Below are positions 5,931-15,578 of a DNA stretch of 27,644 nucleotides, in pieces. The DNA lies in the IMG/VR virus record IMGVR_UViG_3300027985_000265, positions 1 to 27,644 of that record, one strand, 5' to 3'. Each line of letters opens with the position of its first letter. The first letter of the stretch is position 1. Under the pieces are notes generated by a model, which worked only from the letters and a program-made list of their open reading frames with translations, had not been told where the DNA came from and made no database searches. A program made the position numbers and the translations under genes. This DNA is from a virus.

Positions 5931-8189
5931 ATGATCAATCCTAGTTATAGTGAAATACAATTAATACCAGATAGGGTTTTAAATACTCTTAAAGTCGATA
6001 CTACTCTAAATGATTTAACTAATCCTTATGAGGTAGTTGAAGGATATGATGATAATATGACTTTGTTTAAAGCAAAAGATATATCATTTGTTAATACTAG
6101 TGAATTTAGTAGGTCAGCAAAATATTTTTTAAAAAATGGTGTATATACTAAGGCACACCCTATATATGATAAAGATGAATATGATGCTTTTTGGGATGAA
6201 GAAGAGAGAAGATGTATAGAGGGTATAACACTACCTGGACGTCTTATAAGAGAGAATGATGGTACTTATAAGATGCAAAATATCCATATAACTGGTGAAC
6301 ATTATGGGTATTTGAATTACTCCCAAATGAAAAAAACTAAAGAAAAGGAAGTACAAGGTGGGGCTTTAGTTTCTAAGGATGGAGAACTACTTACTAAAAG
6401 TGCAGATAAATTGACCTCCTTTCCAGACTTTTGGGAAGGAGATTATTTTTATTTCAAAGCTAAGGAAATAGCTAGAAGAATGGGATTGCACCTAGTAGTA
6501 GGTAAATCACGTAGGAAAGGTTATTCTTATAAAAATGGATGGATAGCAGCTAATAGGGCAAACTTAATAAAAAATAGTTGTACAGTTCTTGGAGCATTTG
6601 ATAGTAGTTCATTATATCCAGAAGGTACTATGACTATGGCAGATAACTATTTACAATTTCTTGCAAAAAATACTGATTGGAGTAAAAGACGTTTAATAGA
6701 TAGAGATGATTTTATAAAATTTGGATATAAATATAATGATTCTTTAGGTGTTGAAAGAGGCTATTTGAGTAGGATAATATGTGTAAGTTTTGGGCCTAAT
6801 AGACCCGGAGCTGCAAGGGGTAAAGATGCTGACTTAGTACTAATAGAAGAAGCAGGTAAATGCCCTAATTTATCTGATGTATTAGATAGTACATTACCTA
6901 CTCTTAAAGATGGTAGTTTAGTTACTGGTCAAATGATTGTATTTGGTACTGGTGGTGGAGAAGATAAATTATGGGAAGGTTTTGAAGATCTATTTTTCTC
7001 TCCATATGCAGAGGGTTTTATGAGTTTTGATAATATATGGGATGAGGGTCAAAAAGGAACTGAATGTGGATTTTTTATTCCATCTGAACTAAATAAAAGG
7101 GGTTTTATAGATAAACATGGTAATAGCGATGAACAAGGAGCTAAAGAATTTGAATTAAAAGAAAGAGAAAAGAGAAAGAAGAAAGGTACTAAAAAACTTA
7201 ATGGGTATATAATGGAAGAACCATTTTGTCCATCTGAGGCTTTTAGTAGAAAATCCGATAGTATATTACCTGTAGCTCAATTAGCGGAACAATTAAAAAG
7301 AGTGCAACGTGATCCTAGTATAAAAGCTTTAGCTAAAACTGGTATAATAATTAATGCTGGTAAAGAAGGATTAAAGTTTAAGGATAGGATGTTTGCTGAA
7401 AGAGGTGAAGAAAAATTGTTTTATGACCCTATCACTGAATTTCCATTAAAATCTGAATCTGACCCTAGAGGTTGTGTTATAATGTGGTCTCCACCTTATA
7501 AAATAACTATGCCAGATGGATCAAGAATTATACCAGATAAACTATATAGAGCGTGGCATGACCCTTATGCTATGCCAAAAGAAACTAAATTTATTACTAG
7601 TAAAGATTCTTTAGGTTGTACATATATATTTGAAAGAAGTAATAATATTACACCCGGTTTAGGTGATAGATTAGTAGCATGTTTTACTGGTAGAAGGGAC
7701 ACAACAGATGAATACAATGATGAAATGTTTAATTTAGTTAGATATTACCATGCTGAATTAATGTTTGAAAATGATAGAGGGGATGTATTAAATTATGCTA
7801 AAAAAAATAGGTTACTCGAAATCCTTGTAGATGAGCCAGATATAATTTGGAAAAAAGCTTTACAAACAGCTAAAACAGGTAGAAATAAGGGTATTACAAT
7901 AAACACAAAGCGAAAAGAGGACGGTATAATATATGTACGTGATTGGCTATTAACTAAAAGAGGTATTGATGAAAATGGAAATGATTTGCTAAATTTACAC
8001 TATATTTATGATGAAGCTTTATTGAGAGAATTGATTAAATGGAATATGAAAGGTAACTTTGATAGAGTTTCCACTCTAATAGTAGGTATGTTTGATACTA
8101 AAGAACAATTTCATACAGAAATAAGTAAACCTAATCCTAATAGATTTAATCAATATAGTAATCATATTTTTGATAGAGACTGGTATTAA
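5931..8189 (+). CDS. terL: Terminase large subunit (TerL)
   Basis: A 752-residue packaging motor protein. The ATPase part has an unusual Walker A-like loop, VVGKSRRKGYSYK (189-201), and a Walker B strand with the catalytic acid in ADLVLIEEAGK (300-310). A coupling-type motif, IVFGTGGGED, is seen near 336-345. The C-terminal RNase H-like nuclease shows Asp544 in RAWHDPYAM, Glu613 in LMFENDRGD, and a late Asp in NFDRVSTLI near the end. These are the acidic residues used to cut concatemeric DNA. The protein docks on the portal, encoded next, and pumps DNA into the prohead using ATP. Length and motif style resemble crAss-like phage terminases. No small terminase was identified; the HU/IHF-like or first-gene products are possible stand-ins. 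Confidence 0.93.
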   Translation: MINPSYSEIQLIPDRVLNTLKVDTTLNDLTNPYEVVEGYDDNMTLFKAKDISFVNTSEFSRSAKYFLKNGVYTKAHPIYDKDEYDAFWDEEERRCIEGITLPGRLIRENDGTYKMQNIHITGEHYGYLNYSQMKKTKEKEVQGGALVSKDGELLTKSADKLTSFPDFWEGDYFYFKAKEIARRMGLHLVVGKSRRKGYSYKNGWIAANRANLIKNSCTVLGAFDSSSLYPEGTMTMADNYLQFLAKNTDWSKRRLIDRDDFIKFGYKYNDSLGVERGYLSRIICVSFGPNRPGAARGKDADLVLIEEAGKCPNLSDVLDSTLPTLKDGSLVTGQMIVFGTGGGEDKLWEGFEDLFFSPYAEGFMSFDNIWDEGQKGTECGFFIPSELNKRGFIDKHGNSDEQGAKEFELKEREKRKKKGTKKLNGYIMEEPFCPSEAFSRKSDSILPVAQLAEQLKRVQRDPSIKALAKTGIIINAGKEGLKFKDRMFAERGEEKLFYDPITEFPLKSESDPRGCVIMWSPPYKITMPDGSRIIPDKLYRAWHDPYAMPKETKFITSKDSLGCTYIFERSNNITPGLGDRLVACFTGRRDTTDEYNDEMFNLVRYYHAELMFENDRGDVLNYAKKNRLLEILVDEPDIIWKKALQTAKTGRNKGITINTKRKEDGIIYVRDWLLTKRGIDENGNDLLNLHYIYDEALLRELIKWNMKGNFDRVSTLIVGMFDTKEQFHTEISKPNPNRFNQYSNHIFDRDWY

Positions 8190-8210
8190 TATAATAATAA
8201 TAACAACTAT

Positions 8211-10538
8211 ATGGCTTCAATATATCCTAAACAAAAACTTACTTTAAAAGAGAAATTAAAAAGATCTTCTTCTGGAAGTAAGACTTGGGGTGAAGAAAAT
8301 GTAGATTACTTTATAGAACAAACTTTATTAGATGGTGAACATGAAGAAATGATACGTCTATATAAAGTAATGGGAACTGAATTGGATAAAAGTGATTATG
8401 ACTATATATTAAATCCTTTTAATACTGATATAGAAAAATATACTAAGTTTAGTGCTAGGCTTAGAAACTTCGATATAATAACACCCGTTATAGAATTATA
8501 TGTAGGTGAATTTGGTAAGAGATTAAAAAATTATCAAGTTATAGCTACTAATCCTGATTTAGAAAATAAGTATAAAAGAGAATTAGGGGAAGTGCTAAAA
8601 ATGTATTATGCACAAATGGCTATCAATTCCTTAAATAAATTAGGAATTAATACTGGTAAAGAAACTGTTGAACAGCCAAATGTAGATGAAGTAATACAAA
8701 AATTTGATAGGACTTATACAGAAAATCATGTAATTACTGGTAATGAAATCTTAGATTATATAAAATATAACGAAGATTTGGATGAAAAGTATATATTAAT
8801 GTACTATGATTGGTTAATAGTAGGTAGGATTATAAGTTATAAAGATGTAAACTTTAATGATGTAAACTTAGAACATGTTAGTGCTTTGGAAAGTTATTTT
8901 CCTAAAAATAGTGAATCTCCTTTTATTGAAGATGGAGATTGGTTTGTTAGGAAAAGAAGTGTAACTCCTAATTATATATTAGATAAATTTCATGATAGGT
9001 TAGATGATGATGCTGTATCTGTATTAGATGAATTAAATAGAACTAAAGATTATCAATTAACTGGTGAATTTACTTGGTTACCTACTGCATATATTTCTAA
9101 TGATGCTGATAAAAGAATTTTTAGTTTACATGATAGTGTATTTGGGGTTAATTTATACCATGTAGTATGGAGAAGTTTTCAAAAAGTAGGTATTCTATAT
9201 AGGTATAATGAAATAGGAGAAATAGAAGAAATAGATGTTGATGATACTTATGTTTTAGATAAAGAATCTGGGGATATAGAAATAGAATGGGAATGGATAA
9301 CACAAGTATGGGAGGGATGGGTTATAAGAGAATCTAGTATTGCAGATATATATATTGATGTTAGACCATTACCATATGATAGAGCAGAACTAAATAATAA
9401 ATCTGAACAAAAGTTACCTTATAATGGAAGATATTTATGTACACAAGAAGGTGAGATAATCAGTTTAGCTAAGACTGGATATACTTATCAAATTTTATAT
9501 AATGTAGTACATTATCAGATGGAAAGATTAATTAATAGGAATATGGATAAAATTATCGTATTACCTATTGGTATGATACCTAAAGATAAAGAAGGGTGGG
9601 ATGAAGAAAAAACTTTATATCATAGTAGAGCTAGTGGATTTTTATTTATGGATGAGACTAGCCCTAGTGCAGCTCTAGCTTTACAAGGAATTAAAGTACT
9701 AGATGCCTCCTTAGGTAGCTTTATTAATGATAGTAGAGAGTTGTTATTAGGTATAAAAAGTGATTGGTGGGATGCTATAGGTATGAACAGACAAAGATAT
9801 GGAGATACTAAAGCAAGCGATGGTAAAGGAGTAACTGAACAAGCTATATTTAGAAGTGCTATTATTAGTGAAGAACTAAATAGAAAATTTGAAAAATTCC
9901 AAGAAAAAGACTATGAGGGTTTATTAGACCTTAGTAAAATTGCTTTCTTAGGTGGTAAGAAATCTAAATATATAAATAGTGAAGAAAGAGAAGCCTTTTT
10001 AAATATGAATGCTGATGATGTTATTTATCATATGAATACTTCTTATGGTGTATTTGTTAAAAATAGTGCAGAAGAAACTAGAAAAGTAGAAGAATTAAGA
10101 GGTTATATGTTTAGTTATGCTCAAAATTCTGGAAGTTCTTCTATATTTATGGAAGCATTAGATTTAAAAAACTATACTAAAGGAAAAGAAGTTATTAGAA
10201 AATTAGAAGAAAATGAAAGAAAATTAAATGAGGATTTAAAAAGAAGGGAACTAGAAATAACTTCTAAAATAGAGGAGGAGAAGAGAAGTAGTGAAAAAGC
10301 TGATAGGGATATTAAAATATATGAAGCTGATATGAAATATGAAGCTACTATAGATTCAGCTAGAATTAGACAAGGAGATAATGAAGGAATAAGTACTGAA
10401 CAAGATACTATAATTTCCCCTATAGAAGAAAGAGAACAGGATAGGAAAGATAAAGAATTAAGTCATAAAATAAAAGTAGATAATGCTAAACTTAATATTG
10501 AAAAAAAGAAGTTACAACAATCTAAAGTTAAAAATTAA
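8211..10538 (+). CDS. Portal protein
   Basis: A 775-residue protein directly after terminase. It has the features of long portal proteins of Bacteroidetes podovirus-like phages. The N-terminal part contains RLRNFDIITPVIELYVGEFGKR, here seen as a helical segment (81-102). The region 523-565, with MNRQRYGDTKASDGKG and then EQAIFRSAIISEELNR, matches the stem/clip-proximal helix typical of this portal group. The C-terminal ~110 residues form a long charged coiled coil, fitting a portal barrel or crown. The protein should form the dodecameric ring through which DNA enters and leaves and to which the neck attaches. Expression is coupled to the terminase operon (21-base AT-only-like gap). Confidence 0.88.
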   Translation: MASIYPKQKLTLKEKLKRSSSGSKTWGEENVDYFIEQTLLDGEHEEMIRLYKVMGTELDKSDYDYILNPFNTDIEKYTKFSARLRNFDIITPVIELYVGEFGKRLKNYQVIATNPDLENKYKRELGEVLKMYYAQMAINSLNKLGINTGKETVEQPNVDEVIQKFDRTYTENHVITGNEILDYIKYNEDLDEKYILMYYDWLIVGRIISYKDVNFNDVNLEHVSALESYFPKNSESPFIEDGDWFVRKRSVTPNYILDKFHDRLDDDAVSVLDELNRTKDYQLTGEFTWLPTAYISNDADKRIFSLHDSVFGVNLYHVVWRSFQKVGILYRYNEIGEIEEIDVDDTYVLDKESGDIEIEWEWITQVWEGWVIRESSIADIYIDVRPLPYDRAELNNKSEQKLPYNGRYLCTQEGEIISLAKTGYTYQILYNVVHYQMERLINRNMDKIIVLPIGMIPKDKEGWDEEKTLYHSRASGFLFMDETSPSAALALQGIKVLDASLGSFINDSRELLLGIKSDWWDAIGMNRQRYGDTKASDGKGVTEQAIFRSAIISEELNRKFEKFQEKDYEGLLDLSKIAFLGGKKSKYINSEEREAFLNMNADDVIYHMNTSYGVFVKNSAEETRKVEELRGYMFSYAQNSGSSSIFMEALDLKNYTKGKEVIRKLEENERKLNEDLKRRELEITSKIEEEKRSSEKADRDIKIYEADMKYEATIDSARIRQGDNEGISTEQDTIISPIEEREQDRKDKELSHKIKVDNAKLNIEKKKLQQSKVKN

Positions 10539-10566
10539 TTTAATCAATAATCTAATATAAAGAATA

Positions 10567-11895
10567 ATGAAAGATTTTAATGTTTTAAAAGATTTAAATT
10601 TATTCCCATTAATAATGGATGGGGAAGAAGATCAAGAAATTGATATAGATAGTTTACTAGGTACTGGTGTAGGATCTGATAAGAACCATATTACACCTTC
10701 TAATACTCCTAATGAAGAAGAAGGTGAAGAAGAAGGTGAAGAAGAAGGTGAAGAAGAAGGTGAAGAAGGTGAAGCATCTAATTCTGATTATATCAAAAAA
10801 TTATCTACTAATTCTGAATTAACAGATGAAGAACAAGTAATTCGTAATGATTTATTATCTCATTTTAAAGGGGAAGAATTTAATGAAAATGGAGATATAG
10901 TTGATAAAGATGGAAATGTTATAGCTTCTTTAGATACTATTGATAAATTTTTATCAGAAGAACCTATTTATGATGATAAAGGGAATGAAGTAGATGAAAA
11001 AGGTAAAATTATAAAAACTAAAGCAGAAGTAGAATTTGATAAGTCTGCAATTAAAGGAGTTATTTCTGATTTAGAATATGATTTAGTAGATGATAAAGGC
11101 AATCCTATTATATATGAAGACAATTTACAAGGTTGGAAACAATTAGCACAAGACATAGCTTCAATAGAATTAGAAGAATTTAAAAATAGTTTTTTTGAAA
11201 GTAACCCGATACTAAGAGAAGTTAGTAAACATTTATTATCTGGTGGTAAATTAGAAGATTTTAATAATCCTGTAGATTATACAAAAGTAGATAAAACAAA
11301 ACTAACTGATATTGATAAAGTTGATTTAATCAGAAAATCTTTTTTGGTAAGTGGTATAGATAAAGAAAGAACTGAAGATTTAATAAATTTTATTAAAGAA
11401 AAGAAAGAAATAGACAAAGAATTAGATAAAGCTATTACTATACTAGATAATAACCAAAAAAGTTTACAACAGGAGCGAGATCAAAAATATCAACAATCTG
11501 TACAAGATGAAATTAATGCTAGGAATACATATTGGACATCTGTTAAAAAAGAACTTGATACAGGTAAAATAGGTGGATTAGATATATCAGATAAAGAACG
11601 TCAATCATTTTTTGAATATATTTCTAAATCTGTTGATAGTAATGGTAATAGTCAAGAGATGTTAGATAATGAGTCCGCTAGTTTATCTGATGATTTAAAA
11701 GCACGTTATTTAAGATATAAAAAATATGATATTTCATCTATAGTAAGAAAGGAAACTAATAAAAATAAAATAGAAAATATAAGAGAAAGAATAAATAGAG
11801 CAAATAAAAGTAAATCAACATCTAAGAGCAATACTAGGAGAGTTTCTTCTTCTGGTGGGGATGATGGTATAAACTTAGACAATCTATTACAATAA
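10567..11895 (+). CDS. Probable capsid scaffolding protein
   Basis: A 442-residue acidic protein placed between portal and major capsid protein, where scaffolds usually lie. Residues about 49-68 are a Glu/Gly run of EEEG units. The middle has repeated turn-like units with D-x-x-G (NGDIVDKDGNVI, YDDKGNEVDEKG, VDDKGNPI). Residues 270-330 are helical and charged. The end is basic and Ser-rich (KSKSTSKSNTRR) before a short acidic tip (DNLLQ), similar to the basic coat-binding ends of phage scaffolds. This fits a protein that fills the prohead and binds capsid subunits. It lacks a visible protease motif, so if it is removed by cleavage the protease is elsewhere. Confidence 0.7.
   Translation: MKDFNVLKDLNLFPLIMDGEEDQEIDIDSLLGTGVGSDKNHITPSNTPNEEEGEEEGEEEGEEEGEEGEASNSDYIKKLSTNSELTDEEQVIRNDLLSHFKGEEFNENGDIVDKDGNVIASLDTIDKFLSEEPIYDDKGNEVDEKGKIIKTKAEVEFDKSAIKGVISDLEYDLVDDKGNPIIYEDNLQGWKQLAQDIASIELEEFKNSFFESNPILREVSKHLLSGGKLEDFNNPVDYTKVDKTKLTDIDKVDLIRKSFLVSGIDKERTEDLINFIKEKKEIDKELDKAITILDNNQKSLQQERDQKYQQSVQDEINARNTYWTSVKKELDTGKIGGLDISDKERQSFFEYISKSVDSNGNSQEMLDNESASLSDDLKARYLRYKKYDISSIVRKETNKNKIENIRERINRANKSKSTSKSNTRRVSSSGGDDGINLDNLLQ
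10714..10770 (+). repeat. 12-bp tandem repeat in the scaffold gene
   Basis: Four exact copies of GAAGAAGAAGGT (10714-10761) and one 9-base copy encode EEEG units. Such repeats change length by replication slippage, so the number of units may vary among related phages without shifting the frame. Confidence 0.85.
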
Positions 11896-11922
11896 TCATT
11901 AATTTAAATTAATTATTTTATT

Positions 11923-13440
11923 ATGGAAGCAACTTTACCGAATCAACCTGCTGGAAGGATTTTGATTCATGAAAAATTTGATGGTAATGGGTTTACTAAT
12001 AACAACTCCCTTGCTCAAATGCGTTTGACAAAGGCAGATCAAATTAATCCCGTTATTACTCACCTTATGGGTAGAGAAGATCGTAAATTTCCTCTAACCT
12101 TTCTAACAGAAGGTCAAAAAGGTGGAATGAAACGTATCGAAGTAGAAGATGTAGAGTATAACTGGCCAGTTATATCTCGTATGAAACAATCAGACGTTGT
12201 AGTAGGACATTCTTATTCTGCATCTGATAAACCTGGTATTGCAGGTTCTATTTTTAAAGTTAGATTTAAAACTAACTGGTTGAAACAACAACATACAATT
12301 CACTCTCCTAATGGAATCCAAGCTAGGATTCAAGGAAGACCTGAACCTGTAGATGGTGTATGGGAATATAAGTTAGTAATAATTTACCGTGACCCATCTG
12401 AGTATTGTCCTCTTAGTGAACTACAATATGGAGCTAAATGGTCAATGACTGGTGGAGCTAACGTTGCTGAATCTTACTCTAGTGGTAATGAAAGTAATAA
12501 ACAAGCACCTGGTCGTTTGAAAAACCAAATTGGTATTCTCCGTAAATCTTATGAAATTGCTGGTAATGTATCTAATAGGACTGTAGAATTTCAGTTTAAT
12601 ATTAAAGGTAAGGTTACAAGTAAATGGATGCCATGGGAAGAGTATCAACATGAAATGCAATTTAAAGAAGTAATTGAAGAAAACCTTTGGTGGTCTAAGT
12701 ATAATAGGGATGCACAAGGTAGGATTACTACTATTGATCCTGATACTCAATTACCTATTCCTATGAGTGCAGGTGTTGATGATCAAATCCCTCATAAAGA
12801 TACCTATGGAATTTTAACAGTTCAAAAATTACATAATACTGTAGGAGATGTATTATATGGTGGTACTGATACAGGTAATATGGATGTAATTCTGTTTACA
12901 GGTATTGGCGGGGCTAGAGAATTTGATGCGTCTATTAAACGTGATACCACAGGTACAGGTGGTTGGATGCTATTACAAGGAGATGCAGCTACTAAATTTG
13001 TACGTGGAAATGGCACTCATAACTTAGAGTATGGAGGTTACTTTAATAAATATGTACATATAGATGGGCATACTATTACAGTACGTTTGTTAAATCTACT
13101 TGATTTTGGTAGTAGAGCAGATAATAGCCCTAAACATCCTATTTCTAATCTTCCATTAAGTTCATATGAAATGTACTTCGTTGATATGAGTATGTATGAT
13201 GGAGATAGAAATGTTAAGATGGTATCTCAAAAAGGACGTTCAATGATTCGTGGTATTGAACAAGGTATGACTCTAGTTAAGGGTACGAATTACGGAGACT
13301 ATAAAGGTAATGCTAATGATGTACGACTAGCAACAGATCAAGATAAAACTTCTATTCACTTCCTTAAAACTTGTGGAATTTTGATTAGAAGAAATACACA
13401 TTGTTTTAAACTATCTTGTGACCTTGAACCCGCGATATAG
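11923..13440 (+). CDS. Major capsid protein (HK97-fold candidate)
   Basis: A 505-residue protein after portal and scaffold, the standard place of the major capsid protein, and of the size seen in crAss-like phages. Arginine codons are about half CGN (13 of the 26 I counted), unlike neighbours that use AGA/AGG. Composition is less AT-rich, as expected for the most translated gene. It is preceded by a 27-base leader made almost wholly of A and T and followed by a strong terminator (13477-13507). The stop is TAG, with further in-frame TAG and TGA codons within 21 bases. No HK97 motif can be proved by eye, so the family is inferred from position, size and expression signs. Confidence 0.88.
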   Translation: MEATLPNQPAGRILIHEKFDGNGFTNNNSLAQMRLTKADQINPVITHLMGREDRKFPLTFLTEGQKGGMKRIEVEDVEYNWPVISRMKQSDVVVGHSYSASDKPGIAGSIFKVRFKTNWLKQQHTIHSPNGIQARIQGRPEPVDGVWEYKLVIIYRDPSEYCPLSELQYGAKWSMTGGANVAESYSSGNESNKQAPGRLKNQIGILRKSYEIAGNVSNRTVEFQFNIKGKVTSKWMPWEEYQHEMQFKEVIEENLWWSKYNRDAQGRITTIDPDTQLPIPMSAGVDDQIPHKDTYGILTVQKLHNTVGDVLYGGTDTGNMDVILFTGIGGAREFDASIKRDTTGTGGWMLLQGDAATKFVRGNGTHNLEYGGYFNKYVHIDGHTITVRLLNLLDFGSRADNSPKHPISNLPLSSYEMYFVDMSMYDGDRNVKMVSQKGRSMIRGIEQGMTLVKGTNYGDYKGNANDVRLATDQDKTSIHFLKTCGILIRRNTHCFKLSCDLEPAI

Positions 13441-13476
13441 TTTGATTTAGTTTAGTTATGATTAAATTTAGAATGT

Positions 13477-13507
13477 AAGAAAGGTAGGTAGTATTCCTAC
13501 CTTTCTT
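13477..13507 (+). terminator. Terminator after the major capsid gene
   Basis: AAGAAAGGTAGG and CCTACCTTTCTT form a perfect 12-bp stem with a 7-base loop, 36 bases after the MCP stop. No long T-run follows (TAAACAAT), so it may be a partial terminator or an RNA-stabilising 3' end. Downstream genes would be reached by readthrough, giving MCP mRNA in excess. Confidence 0.75.
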
Positions 13508-13528
13508 TAAACAATAAAAATATAAATA

Positions 13529-14494
13529 ATGAATACAACAACAGCGACAACAAATACTGGTTTATTAGTTACTACAGAAGTATCTATTAGAAGAAAACCC
13601 GGTTTAGTAGGTTTACCTGGAGATGATCCTACTAATTACAATATTAAATTAGGTAGTTCTTTAAAAGGTGATGGGCCTCTAAGAGGTCTTAATAGAGAAG
13701 AAGAAAAGAAATATCTACCTAGTATTATTAATGTATATCCTGAAGATCACACTCATTGGTTAACTGCTACTTCTGATTATTGGAGTAATATTGCCGTACC
13801 TATTCCTTCTGATGAAGAAACAGAAAATAGAGATTTAAGAGGGAAACTATTACGTTTTGTAGTTGAATTTACAAATAAAGGTATAGTTGAACAATATAAT
13901 GAATCCTCTTTAGAAGATAAAGCTACTATTATTGAAAAATATGGAAAAGTAGTAGAAGGTGTTCCTAATTATGTTTTATTTAGGTATTGTTTAGTTTATG
14001 GTAGGGTAGCTAATAGATTTAGTGATATTGGTAAATCTGCTAAAATTTGGTTTTATCTATATAGTAAAGATCAAGAACGTAAGGCTAAATATAATGTATT
14101 TAAGGAGAGAGCTAAAGCTAATAGAGCCTTCTTAGATATTATGGATGATGAAAAAATAGTAAATTCTTTACTTAGAATGTTTGGAACTAATCCTGAAACT
14201 TTAAATACATTAGAAGATAAACATTTAAAATTAGATGAATATATTAAAGATAAGCCTACTACATTCTTAGATTTTATTAAAGATAAAGATTTATCTATTA
14301 AATCTAGTATTAAAAGAGCTGTAGAATTGGGAATTATTTATAACCCTCAACATACTGATTCATACTATTATGGGGCAGAGCATGAAGTACTATTAGGTAA
14401 TACCTTATTAGATACTGTACTTTTTATGAAATCTACAGATGAAAAGAAAGTACGAATTAAAGAATCTATTATAGCACAAATTAAAAACATGTAA
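13529..14494 (+). CDS. Conserved head-associated structural protein candidate (321 aa)
   Basis: Directly downstream of MCP, 321 residues. It starts with a Thr/Asn-rich N-terminus, then RKPGLVGLPGDDPTNYNIKL and a motif-like stretch with YLPSIINVYPEDHTHW (residues about 62-77). The C-terminal two thirds are mainly helical. The final part carries GIIYNPQHTDSYYYGAEHEV, a tidy tyrosine-rich segment. No signal peptide or membrane segment. The position after MCP is typical of an auxiliary capsid or head-completion protein. I cannot name a family with confidence. Confidence 0.75.
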   Translation: MNTTTATTNTGLLVTTEVSIRRKPGLVGLPGDDPTNYNIKLGSSLKGDGPLRGLNREEEKKYLPSIINVYPEDHTHWLTATSDYWSNIAVPIPSDEETENRDLRGKLLRFVVEFTNKGIVEQYNESSLEDKATIIEKYGKVVEGVPNYVLFRYCLVYGRVANRFSDIGKSAKIWFYLYSKDQERKAKYNVFKERAKANRAFLDIMDDEKIVNSLLRMFGTNPETLNTLEDKHLKLDEYIKDKPTTFLDFIKDKDLSIKSSIKRAVELGIIYNPQHTDSYYYGAEHEVLLGNTLLDTVLFMKSTDEKKVRIKESIIAQIKNM

Positions 14495-14495
14495 T

Positions 14496-15560
14496 ATGAC
14501 TGTAGAAGAAATGCACATAGGAATAGACATGGGATTACAAAAGGTTAATACCTATACGCAAAAAAATCTACTACCACAAGAAAAAGACTTCTTCTTAAAT
14601 GGGGAAGTCTTAAAATTTATAAAACAACGTATTAATCCTTTATCAAATGTTAAAAGACAAGGAATTGATGAAACTATAAAAAGGTTAGAAGATTTAAGTG
14701 ATTTAAAAAAGACAGTAATTTTACCTATTAGAAAAATTTCTAATAGTGAAGGTATTTGTATTTTTCCTAGTGATTACTATTCCTATATTTCTTCTTCAAG
14801 TAATATATATCAATTATGTAGTAATGAAGTTATAAATCCTCAAACTACATCATATTATAAATGTACATTTCCACTAAATTTTGATCCTTTAACTACTTTA
14901 ACATCTTATAGTATAACCTTAAATAAACCTAGTGGTAATGTAGAATTATTTAATATTGATAATTTACCTTCTGGTTATTTATCTGATATAGATATTAATA
15001 AACAAAAATTTATGTTGTTAAAATCTATAAAAATTTTAGTACCAGAAGTACTAGATACAGTAGATACTGGTAATTATGATTTTTACTGGGAAAATTATTC
15101 AAATGAATTTAATAATAATAAATTTGTATTAATATCTAATGAAATTATTACTAATATTACTATAGATATAAATGGTGATAGTACTGTAATAAATCCAGAA
15201 TCTCTATCTTATAATAATTATACTTTTGAATCAGATTTATGGTCTAAGAATAGATTACCCGAAGAAGAATACTATGAAGATAATAGGGTGTCATCCTTGT
15301 CTGGTAGTCGTCCAGATTCGATTCTAGCCAATTTAAAAAAACAAATATTAAAAATTGAATTTCCAAAAAGTGTGATATGTAGTCAAATAAAATTAACATA
15401 TTTTCAAAAACCATCTTTAATTGATATATATTTACATAGGAATCTAAATTTAAAAGATACTGTAGAAGAAGAAATAGTAAATAATACTATAAGATTTTTA
15501 AAAGGTGTATTTAATGGGGATTATAATACATATTTACAAGAAAATATTATGATTGAATAA
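14496..15560 (+). CDS. Head-tail adaptor-like protein (354 aa)
   Basis: Starts one base after the preceding stop. The N-terminal 90 residues are helical (VEEMHIGIDMGLQKVNTYTQ, then a helix with FFLNGEVLKFIKQRINP) and lead into a beta-strand with VILPI. This resembles the opening of adaptor/connector proteins in Bacteroidetes phages. Residues 110-290 are beta-rich, Asn/Ser-rich and insert-like. The last 60 residues return to helix (LKDTVEEEIVNNTIRFLKGV). A beta insert between helical halves fits a ring protein under the portal whose insert faces outward. The family call is inferred from pattern and position. Confidence 0.65.
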   Translation: MTVEEMHIGIDMGLQKVNTYTQKNLLPQEKDFFLNGEVLKFIKQRINPLSNVKRQGIDETIKRLEDLSDLKKTVILPIRKISNSEGICIFPSDYYSYISSSSNIYQLCSNEVINPQTTSYYKCTFPLNFDPLTTLTSYSITLNKPSGNVELFNIDNLPSGYLSDIDINKQKFMLLKSIKILVPEVLDTVDTGNYDFYWENYSNEFNNNKFVLISNEIITNITIDINGDSTVINPESLSYNNYTFESDLWSKNRLPEEEYYEDNRVSSLSGSRPDSILANLKKQILKIEFPKSVICSQIKLTYFQKPSLIDIYLHRNLNLKDTVEEEIVNNTIRFLKGVFNGDYNTYLQENIMIE

Positions 15561-15578
15561 TTAATAAACTATTAGAAA

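Noticed and set aside
12442-13016. Two minus-strand frames opposite the major capsid gene
   Set aside because: They are explained by the lower AT content and codon bias of the capsid gene, and have no credible starts or motifs.
13438-13461. Possible stop-codon recoding (TAG read as an amino acid) at the capsid gene end
   Set aside because: TAG here is followed by another in-frame TAG and a TGA within 21 bases, then a terminator. All long genes close with ordinary stops and contain no internal TAG, so standard code is sufficient.
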